Shown here in pieces: positions 43,672-52,143 of a DNA stretch of 64,000 nt. The notes under the pieces are model-generated. The model was not told where the DNA came from. It made no database searches and worked only from the letters and a program-made list of their open reading frames with translations. The first letter of the stretch is position 1. Each line of letters opens with the position of its first letter. The translations under genes were made by a program, and so were the position numbers. The DNA is from SKVR01 sp046291875 (GTDB taxonomy: Bacteria; Bacteroidota; Bacteroidia; Bacteroidales; UBA7960): contig JBKBSF010000020.1 of assembly GCA_046291875.1 (NCBI GenBank), forward strand, positions 1 to 64,000. The letters are read 5' to 3'.

Positions 43672-45111
43672 TTATTGCACCGGTTCAGTATACCTGATCT
43701 CCAGTCGCATTCCGTTTTCACGCAACGGACCTTTGAGCACAGCTCTTTCGGCATTTTCCATAAAACCGCTTACCCTCAGGTAAAGCGGATAGTTGGGCAG
43801 TACTCCCATCATCACCATTTGCAGGTGTTGGGTAATATTAAAGACATACTCCATTTTTTCCTTGTTGAGGGCTCCCCCGAAATAAAGAGCGCCTCCGGCC
43901 TGATCCTGCAGCGAGAAAAACTCTCCGTCTTCTTCACCTCCACGAAGCAGTACCAAACGGTTGGCTACAGGGAGGGTGTCTTGCAGAAAGTCAGCATCAA
44001 CCGGTATGATCAACCGGGCAGTGTTGATGGCAATATCTCCCTTGCTGTCGTTGATAAAGGTTTGAGGGTCGGGCAACAGAATCCTGCTGCGGAAATTGGA
44101 CATGGACTGTACAAATATCCTCTCCATTCCGGCCAGGGTATCACCATTTACAGCCTGATCAAGAATGTCGGATGAAGCAAATTGATGGTCGAAGTTTTCG
44201 AAACGGGTGTATTTGCGGGCAAACTGGTCTCTGATAGACATTTCAAATACTTGCGTGATGGTGTCTGCGCCAATCTTGTAAAATATTTGCAGACGCGACA
44301 GGGGCGAGCGAAGGTTGAAGTAAAGCATGGCTCCTGTGCCGCTGGTTTCTTCGGCTGTGATATGCAAACCGCTGAAAAACTCCAAACGGTAAGGGTCATA
44401 GCTGGTAAAACCCAGTGTAAGGTTGGGGTTGTCGATAAATTTTCTTGCCAATGAATGATCCAGGTTGAGCCTCAGGTGGGCGGGCAGGAAAGTAGTGTCT
44501 TTCTCACCATAGAAGAACACCGTATCGTTGGGCAATGGCACAAAGGTAGATTCGTGCAGTACAAAGGGTTTGTGGGCAACCTGCCGGTTGGAATAAACGG
44601 TGCCTGCCGGGATGGTATCATCCAGTTCGTACACCCTTACGAGCATTTCGGAAGTGATATCTCCGAAAGAGCCTCCATAGGCAAGGCTGAGAACTACAGA
44701 GTCAACCGATAGTGTGTTGGGGTCGTTGGTGCCTGCTATGGAAAAGGGCAATGTGGGAGGCAGAATTTCGGTATAAATACTGGCTTTGGTTTTGCCAAAC
44801 ACCGGGTCGTTGATGAAACCCAGCAAGCTGTTGTTGCCCAGGGAGGCCGTTACAGTGGTTGGCACCGAATCTTCGATCTGGGTGAAGGCCGAAACGGGCA
44901 AAATAGTATCTACACTCAGGCGAAGTTTGGTGTCGATCAGGTCGATGCCAATGGTGTCGAGTTCTTTGTTGCAGGAAAGAAAGAAAATGCCTGAAAGAAC
45001 AGCCAGCACGATGCTGAACCGTTTTAAACGGAAAAAACCCCGGCTTACAAGCCGGGGATTGCTGAATTTTTTCAAAATATCTTGCGGTTTAAGGTTATCA
45101 ATTTTTATCAT
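43672..45111 (-). CDS. DUF4270 family lipoprotein
   Basis: 479 aa. The N-terminal region is charged, then a hydrophobic stretch ends in a lipobox at Cys47 (GIFFLSC). The start has 30 residues ahead of the hydrophobic core, longer than usual. The body is beta-rich, with NTLSVDSVVLSLAYGGSFGD and repeated TDSLRL-like strands. This is the DUF4270 pattern of Bacteroidetes, predicted to be an outer-membrane-anchored lipoprotein with a jelly-roll or beta-barrel-like fold and no known reaction. It lies 23 bp upstream of glmS and 36 bp after the glgA-like gene, and the three-gene order recurs in this phylum as far as I recall. Confidence 0.85.
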   Translation of the reverse strand: MIKIDNLKPQDILKKFSNPRLVSRGFFRLKRFSIVLAVLSGIFFLSCNKELDTIGIDLIDTKLRLSVDTILPVSAFTQIEDSVPTTVTASLGNNSLLGFINDPVFGKTKASIYTEILPPTLPFSIAGTNDPNTLSVDSVVLSLAYGGSFGDITSEMLVRVYELDDTIPAGTVYSNRQVAHKPFVLHESTFVPLPNDTVFFYGEKDTTFLPAHLRLNLDHSLARKFIDNPNLTLGFTSYDPYRLEFFSGLHITAEETSGTGAMLYFNLRSPLSRLQIFYKIGADTITQVFEMSIRDQFARKYTRFENFDHQFASSDILDQAVNGDTLAGMERIFVQSMSNFRSRILLPDPQTFINDSKGDIAINTARLIIPVDADFLQDTLPVANRLVLLRGGEEDGEFFSLQDQAGGALYFGGALNKEKMEYVFNITQHLQMVMMGVLPNYPLYLRVSGFMENAERAVLKGPLRENGMRLEIRYTEPVQ

Positions 45112-45147
45112 ATGCTATGCAAAACAAACGCAAAGGTATGGTAAAAA

Positions 45148-45975
45148 TTATTGTGAGAGAACGGATTCGTGTACAATAATTTCGTCGTAGAATTCATTGT
45201 AGGCGTCCATGTATTTCTCTTCGGGCTGATACGGAAGTACCGGTTTTCCTGATTTGCGGGCATACTCTTCCAGCTCAGGGTTGATTTTTTCGCTTCCGAA
45301 AATCACACCGTCAGAAAAGTCGATAGCCAGTTTGCTCAGGTTAACGAAGGTGGGGTCGGCAACTTTTGCAAGGTGTTCTGCTCCAATACCTTGGGTTTGG
45401 AATTTGCGGGCCAGGTTTTCGTTGAGGCTGCCATCGAAGTCGTCATCGTAGATGGAATACACCACTTTGGTGTCGGTAAACATTCCGGAATCTTTTAACG
45501 CAACTTTAACATATACTGGCATAAGCGCTGAAAACCAACCATTGCAATGCACCAGGTTGGGGGCCCAGGAAAGCTTCTTAACAGTTTCAATTACGCCGCG
45601 GGTAAAAAAGATGGTTCTTTCGTCGTTGTCAGGAAACAGTTTGTGGTTTTTGTCGAGAATGGTAAATTTGCGTTTAAAGAAATCGTCGTTGTCAATGAAA
45701 TAAATCTGCATTCGGGCAGATTGGATGGAGGCAACTTTGATAATGAGCGGGTGGTCAGTATCGTTGATCACAAGGTTCATTCCTGAGAGACGGATCACTT
45801 CATGCAGCTGGTTCCTCCTTTCGTTGATGTTGCCAAAACGTGGCATGAAGGTTCTTATCTCTTTTCCCCTTTCCTGAATTCCTTGCGGAAGATAGCGGCC
45901 AATAAGGCCTTGATGAGATTCTTTCAAATATGGGGTTATTTCCTGCTGTACGAAAAGAACTTTGGGTTTTTCCAT
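45148..45975 (-). CDS. Glycogen/starch synthase-like protein, N-terminal domain only
   Basis: 275 aa. The beginning (KVLFVQQEITPYLKESHQGL) resembles the GT5 glycogen synthase catalytic start, where KxGGL binds ADP-glucose. Here the motif reads KESHQGL, so the Gly-Gly is lost. The GT-B C-terminal nucleotide-binding half is absent (glycogen synthase is about 480 aa). Short members of this type are common in Bacteroidetes, so this is not a recent truncation. The catalytic activity is doubtful. It starts an operon with DUF4270 and glmS, read from the promoter at 46011-46042. Confidence 0.8.
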   Translation of the reverse strand: MEKPKVLFVQQEITPYLKESHQGLIGRYLPQGIQERGKEIRTFMPRFGNINERRNQLHEVIRLSGMNLVINDTDHPLIIKVASIQSARMQIYFIDNDDFFKRKFTILDKNHKLFPDNDERTIFFTRGVIETVKKLSWAPNLVHCNGWFSALMPVYVKVALKDSGMFTDTKVVYSIYDDDFDGSLNENLARKFQTQGIGAEHLAKVADPTFVNLSKLAIDFSDGVIFGSEKINPELEEYARKSGKPVLPYQPEEKYMDAYNEFYDEIIVHESVLSQ

Positions 45976-46010
45976 AGATGCGTTAATTGACTGTTAGTAA
46001 AAATATTATG

Positions 46011-46042
46011 CAAAGTTAATGTTTTTTTTACTATTTTTCAAA
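46011..46042 (-). promoter_or_regulatory. Promoter of the glgA-like/DUF4270/glmS operon
   Basis: Both boxes of the Bacteroidetes housekeeping promoter are present on the minus strand. The -33 TTTG is at 46039-46042, the spacer is 20 bp, and the -7 TAACTTTG is at 46011-46018. The leader to the ATG at 45975 is about 30 nt. This is the best promoter in the window. Confidence 0.65.
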
Positions 46043-46051
46043 TTATTCCTT

Positions 46052-46059
46052 TAGCTTTG
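46052..46059 (+). promoter_or_regulatory. Candidate -7 box for panC
   Basis: TAGCTTTG fits TAnnTTTG on the plus strand, 160 bp before the panC start and overlapping the promoter region of the divergent operon. The -33 region is a T-rich run rather than TTG. Confidence 0.4.
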
Positions 46060-46219
46060 CGCCCTTCAAAAACACCCCATGTAGCCATATAAACCGTTTA
46101 ATGTTCAGGTTGTTACATACCAGTAGCAGGTTTTTGGGGACAACTTTTTGCCCAGGTAAGGCTGTTTTTTGTGCTGCAGGTGTTTAGATAAAGTTTACAT
46201 GAACTTAAAATCAGGCATG

Positions 46220-47065
46220 ATGGAAGTATTTCATACCATAGCACAAATGCAGCACTTTAGTCTCAACTGTCGTTCACAAGGCAAATCCCTGGGTTTTGTT
46301 CCCACTATGGGGGCTCTGCACCAGGGGCATCTTGAACTGGTTCGCAGGGCATTGAGTGAAAATGATGTTGTGGTATGCAGCATCTTTGTCAATCCTATCC
46401 AGTTTAACAATCCGGAAGATCTTCAAAAGTACCCGCGAACTTTTGAAACCGATGCGTCTATGCTGCAACAGCTGGGGTGCGATGCCATTTTCTATCCTTC
46501 GGTGCAGGAGATGTACCCCGAACCTGAGCACCGGGTTTTTGATTTTGGACAACTCGATAAGGTAATGGAAGGGGAGTTTCGCCCCGGCCATTTCAATGGG
46601 GTGGCCATTGTTGTAAAAAAGCTTTTCGAAATAGTATTGCCCCACAGAGCCTACTTTGGAGAGAAGGACTTTCAACAGCTGGCCATAATACGCGCCCTTG
46701 TGAAAATGGAAGCTATGGATCTTGAGATTGTGCCCTGTTCCATTGTTCGCGAGGAGGATGGCCTGGCCATGAGTTCGCGCAATGTGCGCCTTTCTGCTGA
46801 AGAGCGCCGCCAGGCACCCCTGATCTACAAGACCCTTTTAACGGCACGCGAACTATACAGGCATGCCGAGCCTGCTGAGGTGATCAGGAGAGTAGAAGAT
46901 ATGATCAACAGCTGCCCCTCCATGCAACTGGAGTACTTCAACATTGCCCATATGGATTCTCTGCAAAGTATTGGCACTACCAAACCAGCTGAACCGGTAG
47001 TGGCATGTATTGCCGTTTATATGGGAGAGGTGCGCCTGATTGATAATATGATTTTTAATTTGTAA
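46220..47065 (+). CDS. panC: Pantoate-beta-alanine ligase
   Basis: 281 aa from the Met that precedes EVFHTIAQM, which matches the usual start of the family. Upstream in-frame ATGs at 46199 and 46217 would add seven or one residue. It shows the nucleotidyltransferase HxGH motif in PTMGALHQGHLELVRRA (residues 28-44), KDFQQLAIIRAL and MSSRNVRL (the KMSKS-like element). The enzyme condenses pantoate and beta-alanine with ATP, the last step of pantothenate synthesis. The panD gene 109 bp downstream supplies the beta-alanine, so these two form one pathway pair. Confidence 0.95.
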   Translation: MEVFHTIAQMQHFSLNCRSQGKSLGFVPTMGALHQGHLELVRRALSENDVVVCSIFVNPIQFNNPEDLQKYPRTFETDASMLQQLGCDAIFYPSVQEMYPEPEHRVFDFGQLDKVMEGEFRPGHFNGVAIVVKKLFEIVLPHRAYFGEKDFQQLAIIRALVKMEAMDLEIVPCSIVREEDGLAMSSRNVRLSAEERRQAPLIYKTLLTARELYRHAEPAEVIRRVEDMINSCPSMQLEYFNIAHMDSLQSIGTTKPAEPVVACIAVYMGEVRLIDNMIFNL

Positions 47066-47081
47066 TTTTGCATGCAATCCC

Positions 47082-47136
47082 AGGGGAAGCCCTGCCCCGC
47101 AATACATTCCGACGTATAGCGGGCAATCCCGGGGAT
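47082..47136 (+). promoter_or_regulatory. Structured segment between panC and panD (three hairpins)
   Basis: Three consecutive short hairpins can form: AGGG/CCCT with loop GAAG (47082-47093), CCCGCAATAC/GTATAGCGGG with one mismatch (47096-47123), and ATCCC/GGGAT (47126-47136). The stretch is GC-rich compared with its surroundings. It could be a leader element or an interspersed repeat. No known riboswitch class was recognised. Confidence 0.35.
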
Positions 47137-47174
47137 GAGGAAATGATCATCAGAAGGTACAGAACCACTTACCC

Positions 47175-47519
47175 ATGTTTATACAAGTCCTTAAGTCCAA
47201 AATCCATCGCGCTGTAATTACCCAGGCCGACCTTCACTACATTGGCAGCATTACCATTGACGAAGATCTTATGGATGCGGTGGATCTGATCGAGAACGAG
47301 AAGGTACATGTTGTTAATATCAACAACGGAGAGCGCCTTGAAACCTACGTAATAAAAGGCCAGAGAGGCAGCGGAGTGATTTGTCTGAATGGCCCGGCAG
47401 CGCGCAAGGCGCAAAAAGGAGATATGGTAATCATCATTTCCTATGCTTCCATGGAGTTTGATAAGGCTCGCACTTTTCAACCCAAAATCATTTTTCCCGA
47501 CGATAACAACAAGATCTGA
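47175..47519 (+). CDS. panD: Aspartate 1-decarboxylase
   Basis: 114 aa. The self-cleavage site Gly24-Ser25 is in HYIGSITIDE, and Ser25 becomes the pyruvoyl group. Tyr58-equivalent and the RGSGVICLNGPAARK segment follow. It decarboxylates aspartate to beta-alanine for the pantothenate synthetase encoded just upstream. Length and start (MFIQVLKSKIHRA) are typical. A 37-bp gap separates it from the flippase-like membrane protein. Confidence 0.96.
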   Translation: MFIQVLKSKIHRAVITQADLHYIGSITIDEDLMDAVDLIENEKVHVVNINNGERLETYVIKGQRGSGVICLNGPAARKAQKGDMVIIISYASMEFDKARTFQPKIIFPDDNNKI

Positions 47520-47556
47520 ACACCCCCCCTGACGGGCTGAAAACTCCCCTGCTGCT

Positions 47557-48624
47557 ATGACCCCAAAACCCTCCCAGGCCCGCTCTCTCTTAAAAAGATA
47601 TGTTAGTGTAGCACTGTTTGCCGCATTGGGGCTTTTACTGCTGTGGTTTGTTACCCGCGGTCAGGATCTGGAAAAAATCTGGAAGGAGTTTCTGGGAGCA
47701 GATTTCAAATGGGTGCTTTTTTCAATCATGGCAGGACTAATGAGCCATTATCTGCGCGCTTTGCGGTGGAATTTACTCATCCGCTCCATGAACCAACCCG
47801 CTTTTACTTCTACCTCTTTTCATGCCCTTATGACGGGCTACCTGGCCAATCTGGCTGTGCCCCGCCTGGGTGAGATTACCCGCTGTGCTACCCTTACCCG
47901 CCATACCGGTGCCCCCTTTACCGCCCTGGCCGGCACCGTTGTAGCGGAAAGAGTGTTTGATATGTTTTGCCTGCTGATCCTTATCTTCCTTACCGTAATA
48001 ATTCTTTTCAGCTTTCTGAGCGGCTTCCTGGACACTTATGTCTTTGCTCCTTTCCTGCAAATGATGGATGGGCGTATCTGGCTTTTGGCAATTGTAGCAT
48101 TGGTTTTTCTTTCGATGCTGGTGGGCTTTCTGCTATACATGAAAGGGATCAGCAGCCAGAAAAACAGTTTTCCGGCCCGGATCAAACGCCAGGTAATGGC
48201 ATTCTGGAAAGGAATTCTTTCCCTTGCAGTGCTGAAACAAAAACTACTTTTTGTAACCTACACCGTGTTGATCTGGTTCTTTTATCTGATGATGGTTTAC
48301 CTGAGCTTTTTTGCCCTTGATGCCACTGCATCGCTGGGTATTCGGGGAGCCTTTACTATTCTGGCACTGGGAAGCCTGGGTATTGTGGCACCGGTGCCGG
48401 GAGGAGTAGGCACCTATCATTTTATAGTAATCACTACCCTTACCGAGCTTTTTGGAATCATGTCTGAGTCGGCCACTTCCTATGCTTATATAGCGCATGC
48501 CTCTCAAACTCTCATGATACTGGTTGTGGGGAGTATATCCTGGATCATCCTTTCGGCAGGGATGCGCAAAAAAGCTGTAGTGCCCGACGAACAAGGATCT
48601 GCTACACTTGTAAGCCCTGATTAA
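47557..48624 (+). CDS. Lysylphosphatidylglycerol synthase TM-region (UPF0104) family membrane protein
   Basis: 355 aa with about eight hydrophobic helices. The family features are visible: SHYLRALRWNLLIRSM (residues about 64-79), LANLAVPRLGEITRCATL (about 99-116), the AERVFDMFCL patch, and GVGTYHFIV in the late helix. Members are related to the flippase half of MprF and to YbhN-like proteins, thought to move or bind lipids. Here it could act on a lipid-linked intermediate. It is in a plus-strand cluster panC-panD-this-rfaE2-like, with 24 bp to the next gene. The function is inferred. Confidence 0.88.
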   Translation: MTPKPSQARSLLKRYVSVALFAALGLLLLWFVTRGQDLEKIWKEFLGADFKWVLFSIMAGLMSHYLRALRWNLLIRSMNQPAFTSTSFHALMTGYLANLAVPRLGEITRCATLTRHTGAPFTALAGTVVAERVFDMFCLLILIFLTVIILFSFLSGFLDTYVFAPFLQMMDGRIWLLAIVALVFLSMLVGFLLYMKGISSQKNSFPARIKRQVMAFWKGILSLAVLKQKLLFVTYTVLIWFFYLMMVYLSFFALDATASLGIRGAFTILALGSLGIVAPVPGGVGTYHFIVITTLTELFGIMSESATSYAYIAHASQTLMILVVGSISWIILSAGMRKKAVVPDEQGSATLVSPD

Positions 48625-48648
48625 CAAATTAGTTCCTGTAATCATTCT

Positions 48649-49137
48649 ATGCAATCACATCAAATCATACAGTCGAAGATCCTCTCTGGTCAAATGCTGG
48701 ATGCGCAGCTGAAGAAGTGGCATGCGCAGGGAACAAAGATCGTTTTTACCAATGGGTGTTTCGATATTGTGCACCTGGGGCATATCGACTATCTCTCCCG
48801 GGCGGCCGATCAGGGAGATGTGCTGCTCATTGGGCTCAATACCGATGCCTCTGTAGGTCGTTTGAAAGGACCTTCGCGACCCGTTAACAATGAGCAGGCA
48901 AGAGCAATGCTTCTGGCATCTATGTTTTTTGTTTCGGCCGTGGTGTTGTTTGATGAGGATACTCCACTGGAGCTGATCAGGAAGGTGCAACCTCATATAC
49001 TGGTAAAGGGCAGCGACTATAAAGCCGAAGATATTGTAGGCTACGACATAGTAAAGGGTCGTGGAGGAGAAGTTATTACCATCGATTTTCTGCCAGGATA
49101 TTCTACCACCTCCATTATCAATAAACTCAAGGAATAA
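48649..49137 (+). CDS. RfaE2-type D-glycero-beta-D-manno-heptose 1-phosphate adenylyltransferase
   Basis: 162 aa, a stand-alone nucleotidyltransferase domain. It has the HxGH motif in FTNGCFDIVHLGHIDYLS (about residues 28-45), then GLNTDASVGRLKGPSRPV, the typical segment of the HldE C-terminal half. The ISSTS-like tail STTSIINKL is also present. It activates heptose-1-phosphate with ATP to form ADP-heptose for lipopolysaccharide inner core. The kinase half (HldE N-terminal) is not encoded here. Convergent with the S41 gene, 27 bp away. Confidence 0.92.
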   Translation: MQSHQIIQSKILSGQMLDAQLKKWHAQGTKIVFTNGCFDIVHLGHIDYLSRAADQGDVLLIGLNTDASVGRLKGPSRPVNNEQARAMLLASMFFVSAVVLFDEDTPLELIRKVQPHILVKGSDYKAEDIVGYDIVKGRGGEVITIDFLPGYSTTSIINKLKE

Positions 49138-49164
49138 CCCTCCGGAAGCTTTGATGATCTGGGT

Positions 49165-50442
49165 TCAGAATGCTCCGATAATGCGGCGCAGGCCTTGCAT
49201 ATCCTCCCAGGGCTGACGTACCTGTGTTTCCGGCACAACTTCCCCTTTGGTGCTACCACTTAGAATAAAGGCAATGGCTGCCTGCAGCATTGATTCCTGC
49301 GGATCGCCAAACATGCGGGTCAGATCATCGGGGGCCGGCACATTGGCAGGCAACCCGTCAAAATAGTCTCCCTCGTTATTGGCATTGGCAATCTTAAAGG
49401 TGATAGGTACCAAAGCCCAGTTGTTGAGAGTAAAGGCATTCATACCCATAGGTTTGCCGTAGGTTTTGCTTCCCACAATATGTACGTCAATAAAGGGCCT
49501 CAGACCATTGATAACCATTTCGCTGGCAGAAGCTGTGGCACCCGTGGTGATGGTAACAAGGCGGTTAAGGGAAAGACTGTTGGCCTCATTGGTAAAAAGG
49601 TCGGTGCGATTGTGTTCGGCCGATTTTAAGGAGTTATAAAGGTAGTGGGCAAAAGGCTCCCCTGTCAGTGAGGGTCCTGCTATCATGCTGGAAAGCTTGA
49701 GGGCAATGGCCGTTGAGCCTCCTCCATTGTAGCGCATATCCAGGATGAGTTCATCAATACCCGCTTCATTGAAATCATTGAAAACACCAGTAAGCTCAGT
49801 TGCTGTGGGGGTGGTAAAGCCTTGCAGCACCATGTAGCCGATTTTACGATCTTCGGCTGAAATAATCTCATGATGAAGTACGGTGTTCATGTTGATCTTT
49901 TCTTTGGTAAAGCTCAACTGGGTAGTGTTGCCATCGGGTTTGCGAAACAGAAACGTATTGCTCACCCCTTCGGTGTTAGGCCCCAGTAATGCAGAAACAT
50001 TGATGCCCGGAACCACAGATGTGCCGTTGATCGCTTCAATGATCCAGCTTCTGCGCACTCCCTGGGCATACATCTGTGTGGAGGAATAAACAAAGCTGAT
50101 GCGAAGTTTGCCCATACTGTCCCAGCTGGATCCGAAACCGTAGCCCACAAAACTCGAATTCTGAAAGAAATCAAGAAACTCCTGTAAGTTGGTGATGTAG
50201 CTCCAGCGATCCAACGGACGTTGCCTGATGGCTTCCAACACTGCAAAAACATCGGCATAGGAAGAGGGATTAATCTGAGGGATCTGCTCATTCCAATAGT
50301 ACCAGTCTTTCATGCCCGCATAAAGGGCTTCATTTTCTTCCTTCCTGATGTCGGGAGTGGGGTCATCCTTTTTGCAACCAGACAAAGTAAGGGTAAATAC
50401 CCCAAATACAAAAACTATAAGCGAGAGAAAAAGTCGGTTCAT
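49165..50442 (-). CDS. S41-family (C-terminal processing) peptidase, lipoprotein
   Basis: 425 aa. The lipobox Cys23 (TLTLSGC) indicates lipid anchoring. A helical N-terminal segment (KDWYYWNEQIPQINP) is followed by a PDZ-like part (RRSWIIEAINGTSVVPG) and the S41 catalytic domain. The nucleophile Ser is in TTGATASASEMVING (about residue 304), and the general-base Lys is in VGSKTYGKPMG. ILDMRYNGGGS is the family strand. It probably degrades or processes envelope proteins from the periplasmic or outer face. It is transcribed alone, with a possible -7 box 100 bp upstream. Confidence 0.92.
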   Translation of the reverse strand: MNRLFLSLIVFVFGVFTLTLSGCKKDDPTPDIRKEENEALYAGMKDWYYWNEQIPQINPSSYADVFAVLEAIRQRPLDRWSYITNLQEFLDFFQNSSFVGYGFGSSWDSMGKLRISFVYSSTQMYAQGVRRSWIIEAINGTSVVPGINVSALLGPNTEGVSNTFLFRKPDGNTTQLSFTKEKINMNTVLHHEIISAEDRKIGYMVLQGFTTPTATELTGVFNDFNEAGIDELILDMRYNGGGSTAIALKLSSMIAGPSLTGEPFAHYLYNSLKSAEHNRTDLFTNEANSLSLNRLVTITTGATASASEMVINGLRPFIDVHIVGSKTYGKPMGMNAFTLNNWALVPITFKIANANNEGDYFDGLPANVPAPDDLTRMFGDPQESMLQAAIAFILSGSTKGEVVPETQVRQPWEDMQGLRRIIGAF

Positions 50443-50542
50443 TTTAATGGGTCTTTATAGTCAATACTAAACAAGCAAGCAGAGGTAATGGCTCATTTGC
50501 CCTGTTGCTTCCGGGCTTATAATGATCTTAACCTGCTTAACA

Positions 50543-50550
50543 CAAAAGTA
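50543..50550 (-). promoter_or_regulatory. Candidate -7 box for the S41 gene
   Basis: Minus-strand TACTTTTG fits TAnnTTTG, 100 bp before the ATG at 50442. No TTG at the expected -33 distance. Confidence 0.3.
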
Positions 50551-50811
50551 GACACAAAAGTTGTTATGCCGTCGTAATATCCCTGTGCAAAGGGGTAAAA
50601 TATTCATTGCTTTGAAAAATTTGCATTTTTTGCAAAAATGTTCTTTTCTTTTGGGTTATCATGCCAATATTTTTTGACCGGGAAAGGATTGACCAAAAAA
50701 AGCCCACTGGTTTTGGCTGCAATGGATTATTTTTTGGCAGATTTGTTAAAAATTTGAGCCATGGTGAGTGTCATCCGTTTTTTCTCTGTCTGCGCCTTGG
50801 CTACTTTTGTA

Positions 50812-50819
50812 ACTCAAAC
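50812..50819 (+). promoter_or_regulatory. Candidate -7 box for the exported protein gene
   Basis: TACTTTTG fits TAnnTTTG and ends 16 bp before the ATG at 50836, giving a leader of about 10 nt. This supports that ATG as the start even though the signal peptide begins about 35 residues later. Confidence 0.4.
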
Positions 50820-50835
50820 CAAAAATGGATAAGCT

Positions 50836-52044
50836 ATGAAACGAGTATGTAAATTGATTTGCACAAACACGGATCGACAAAGTCCGGGTTCTATCCAACC
50901 TTCAAAAATCAGTTTGTCAGGGATTAAATCAAAGAGGTATTTTGAGAAATCAACTCTGTTTGCATTGTTGCTGGTTTGCTTGTTGAGTGTACAAAACCTG
51001 TGGGGGCAGGGGCGTCAGAAAATTGCAGTGGTAGGCATTGACGTAAAAGGGCTTAGCATTGACAAGGAAACCGTTCGCAATATGGTTTTGCTTGAACTTG
51101 AAAAAGCCGACAAATATGAAGTGATGGATAAATATGACGTAGCCGATGTGCTGCGCAGAAACGACTTCGACAGTGATGGATGCTATGGAAAAAACTGCCA
51201 GGTGCGTGTTGGGCAGATGCTCAATGCCGACAAGATGCTCACCGGGAGTGTGGAGAAGTTTGGCAGTAAGATTATCTTTATTATGCGTTTGGTGGATGTT
51301 CGCACCGAGTCGGTTGAAAAAACAGATGTAATGGAGTACCTGGATCAGCCGGATTATCTATCAGTGATGCTCCGCATGTCGATGAATAACATTCTGGGAG
51401 TGGAGAACGACCGTCATCTGGTAGATCTGCTGGTGAACTACGATCAGCCCATAACCAGCCTGCGCACCACATTAGCCCTGGATGGACCCCGCGTTGGGGT
51501 TACCTATTTCTGGGGTAGCTATGCCACACGTATGCAGGCCCCCGAGTCTGAAGGAGGATTTAACATGTACCCTGCCAGCGTGCTCATTGGCTACCAGTTC
51601 GAGAAAAGATTTCTCAGTGCCGGCGACTTCCAGGCGTTGTTTGAGTTTATCCCCTCTATTGTGGGTATGGAGTCCGGAATGATCATCCCATCTCTCTCTA
51701 CTATGCTTGGGTTTCGCTTCAGTCAGAGCGGTTTTGAGTTTGGCCTGGGCCCGGTCTTGAGAGGGGTTCGCCTGGCCGATGGCTTTTACGATGACAACGG
51801 AAAGTGGCATATCCTTTCGGACGTTGAAGATAATTTGAACCCCGGTTATCCTGTGGTTCGCACACTCGACAGCAGAGGCAGCTTCAGTGCTTCCTATGGT
51901 ATGATCTTTGCAGTTGGCAAAACGTTCAGATCGGGTTATCTCAACATGCCTGTAAACATCTATTATTCGCCCCGCAAAGAGGGCTCAGTATTGGGCCTAA
52001 CCCTGGGGTTCAATGTTGCCAACAGACCCAAGTTTGCCCGATAA
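50836..52044 (+). CDS. Exported protein of unknown function (CsgG-like N-domain, beta-rich C-terminus)
   Basis: 402 aa. The first about 37 residues are polar and contain three cysteines. They precede a hydrophobic segment (STLFALLLVCLLSVQNLWGQ, about residues 38-58) that looks like a signal peptide, so the N-terminus is unusually long. No second Met lies between. The next part (KIAVVGIDVKGLSIDKETVR, then MLLELEKADKYEVMDKYDV) resembles the N-terminal alpha/beta domain of CsgG-type or TolB-N-like proteins. The second half is rich in Gly, Phe and Tyr strands ending SVLGLTLGFNVANRPKFAR, as in outer-membrane barrels. Location is probably the outer membrane; function is unknown. Confidence 0.8.
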   Translation: MKRVCKLICTNTDRQSPGSIQPSKISLSGIKSKRYFEKSTLFALLLVCLLSVQNLWGQGRQKIAVVGIDVKGLSIDKETVRNMVLLELEKADKYEVMDKYDVADVLRRNDFDSDGCYGKNCQVRVGQMLNADKMLTGSVEKFGSKIIFIMRLVDVRTESVEKTDVMEYLDQPDYLSVMLRMSMNNILGVENDRHLVDLLVNYDQPITSLRTTLALDGPRVGVTYFWGSYATRMQAPESEGGFNMYPASVLIGYQFEKRFLSAGDFQALFEFIPSIVGMESGMIIPSLSTMLGFRFSQSGFEFGLGPVLRGVRLADGFYDDNGKWHILSDVEDNLNPGYPVVRTLDSRGSFSASYGMIFAVGKTFRSGYLNMPVNIYYSPRKEGSVLGLTLGFNVANRPKFAR

Positions 52045-52076
52045 TACAATGTTGTTTTTGTTTTGTTTTTGTTTTT

Positions 52077-52114
52077 GCAAAAAGGCTGCCCCAAATTCTG
52101 GGCAGCCTTTTTGC
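52077..52114. terminator. Bidirectional terminator between exported protein gene and glyS
   Basis: Perfect arms of 15 bp (GCAAAAAGGCTGCCC and its complement) surround an 8-nt loop. The A-run before the left arm and the T-run in the right arm give a T-rich tail in both directions. It sits 33 bp after one stop (52044) and 30 bp after the other (52144), so it serves both converging genes. Confidence 0.85.
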
Positions 52115-52143
52115 ATATCATAATTAAGTCTGACAAATGGGGT

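Larger units (their letters stand above)
50443..50835. other. Divergent intergenic region
   Basis: 393 bp, AT-rich, between the S41 gene (minus) and the exported protein gene (plus). It holds one candidate promoter box for each side and a small inverted repeat (TTGCA/TGCAA, near 50620-50635). Nothing else was seen. Confidence 0.4.
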
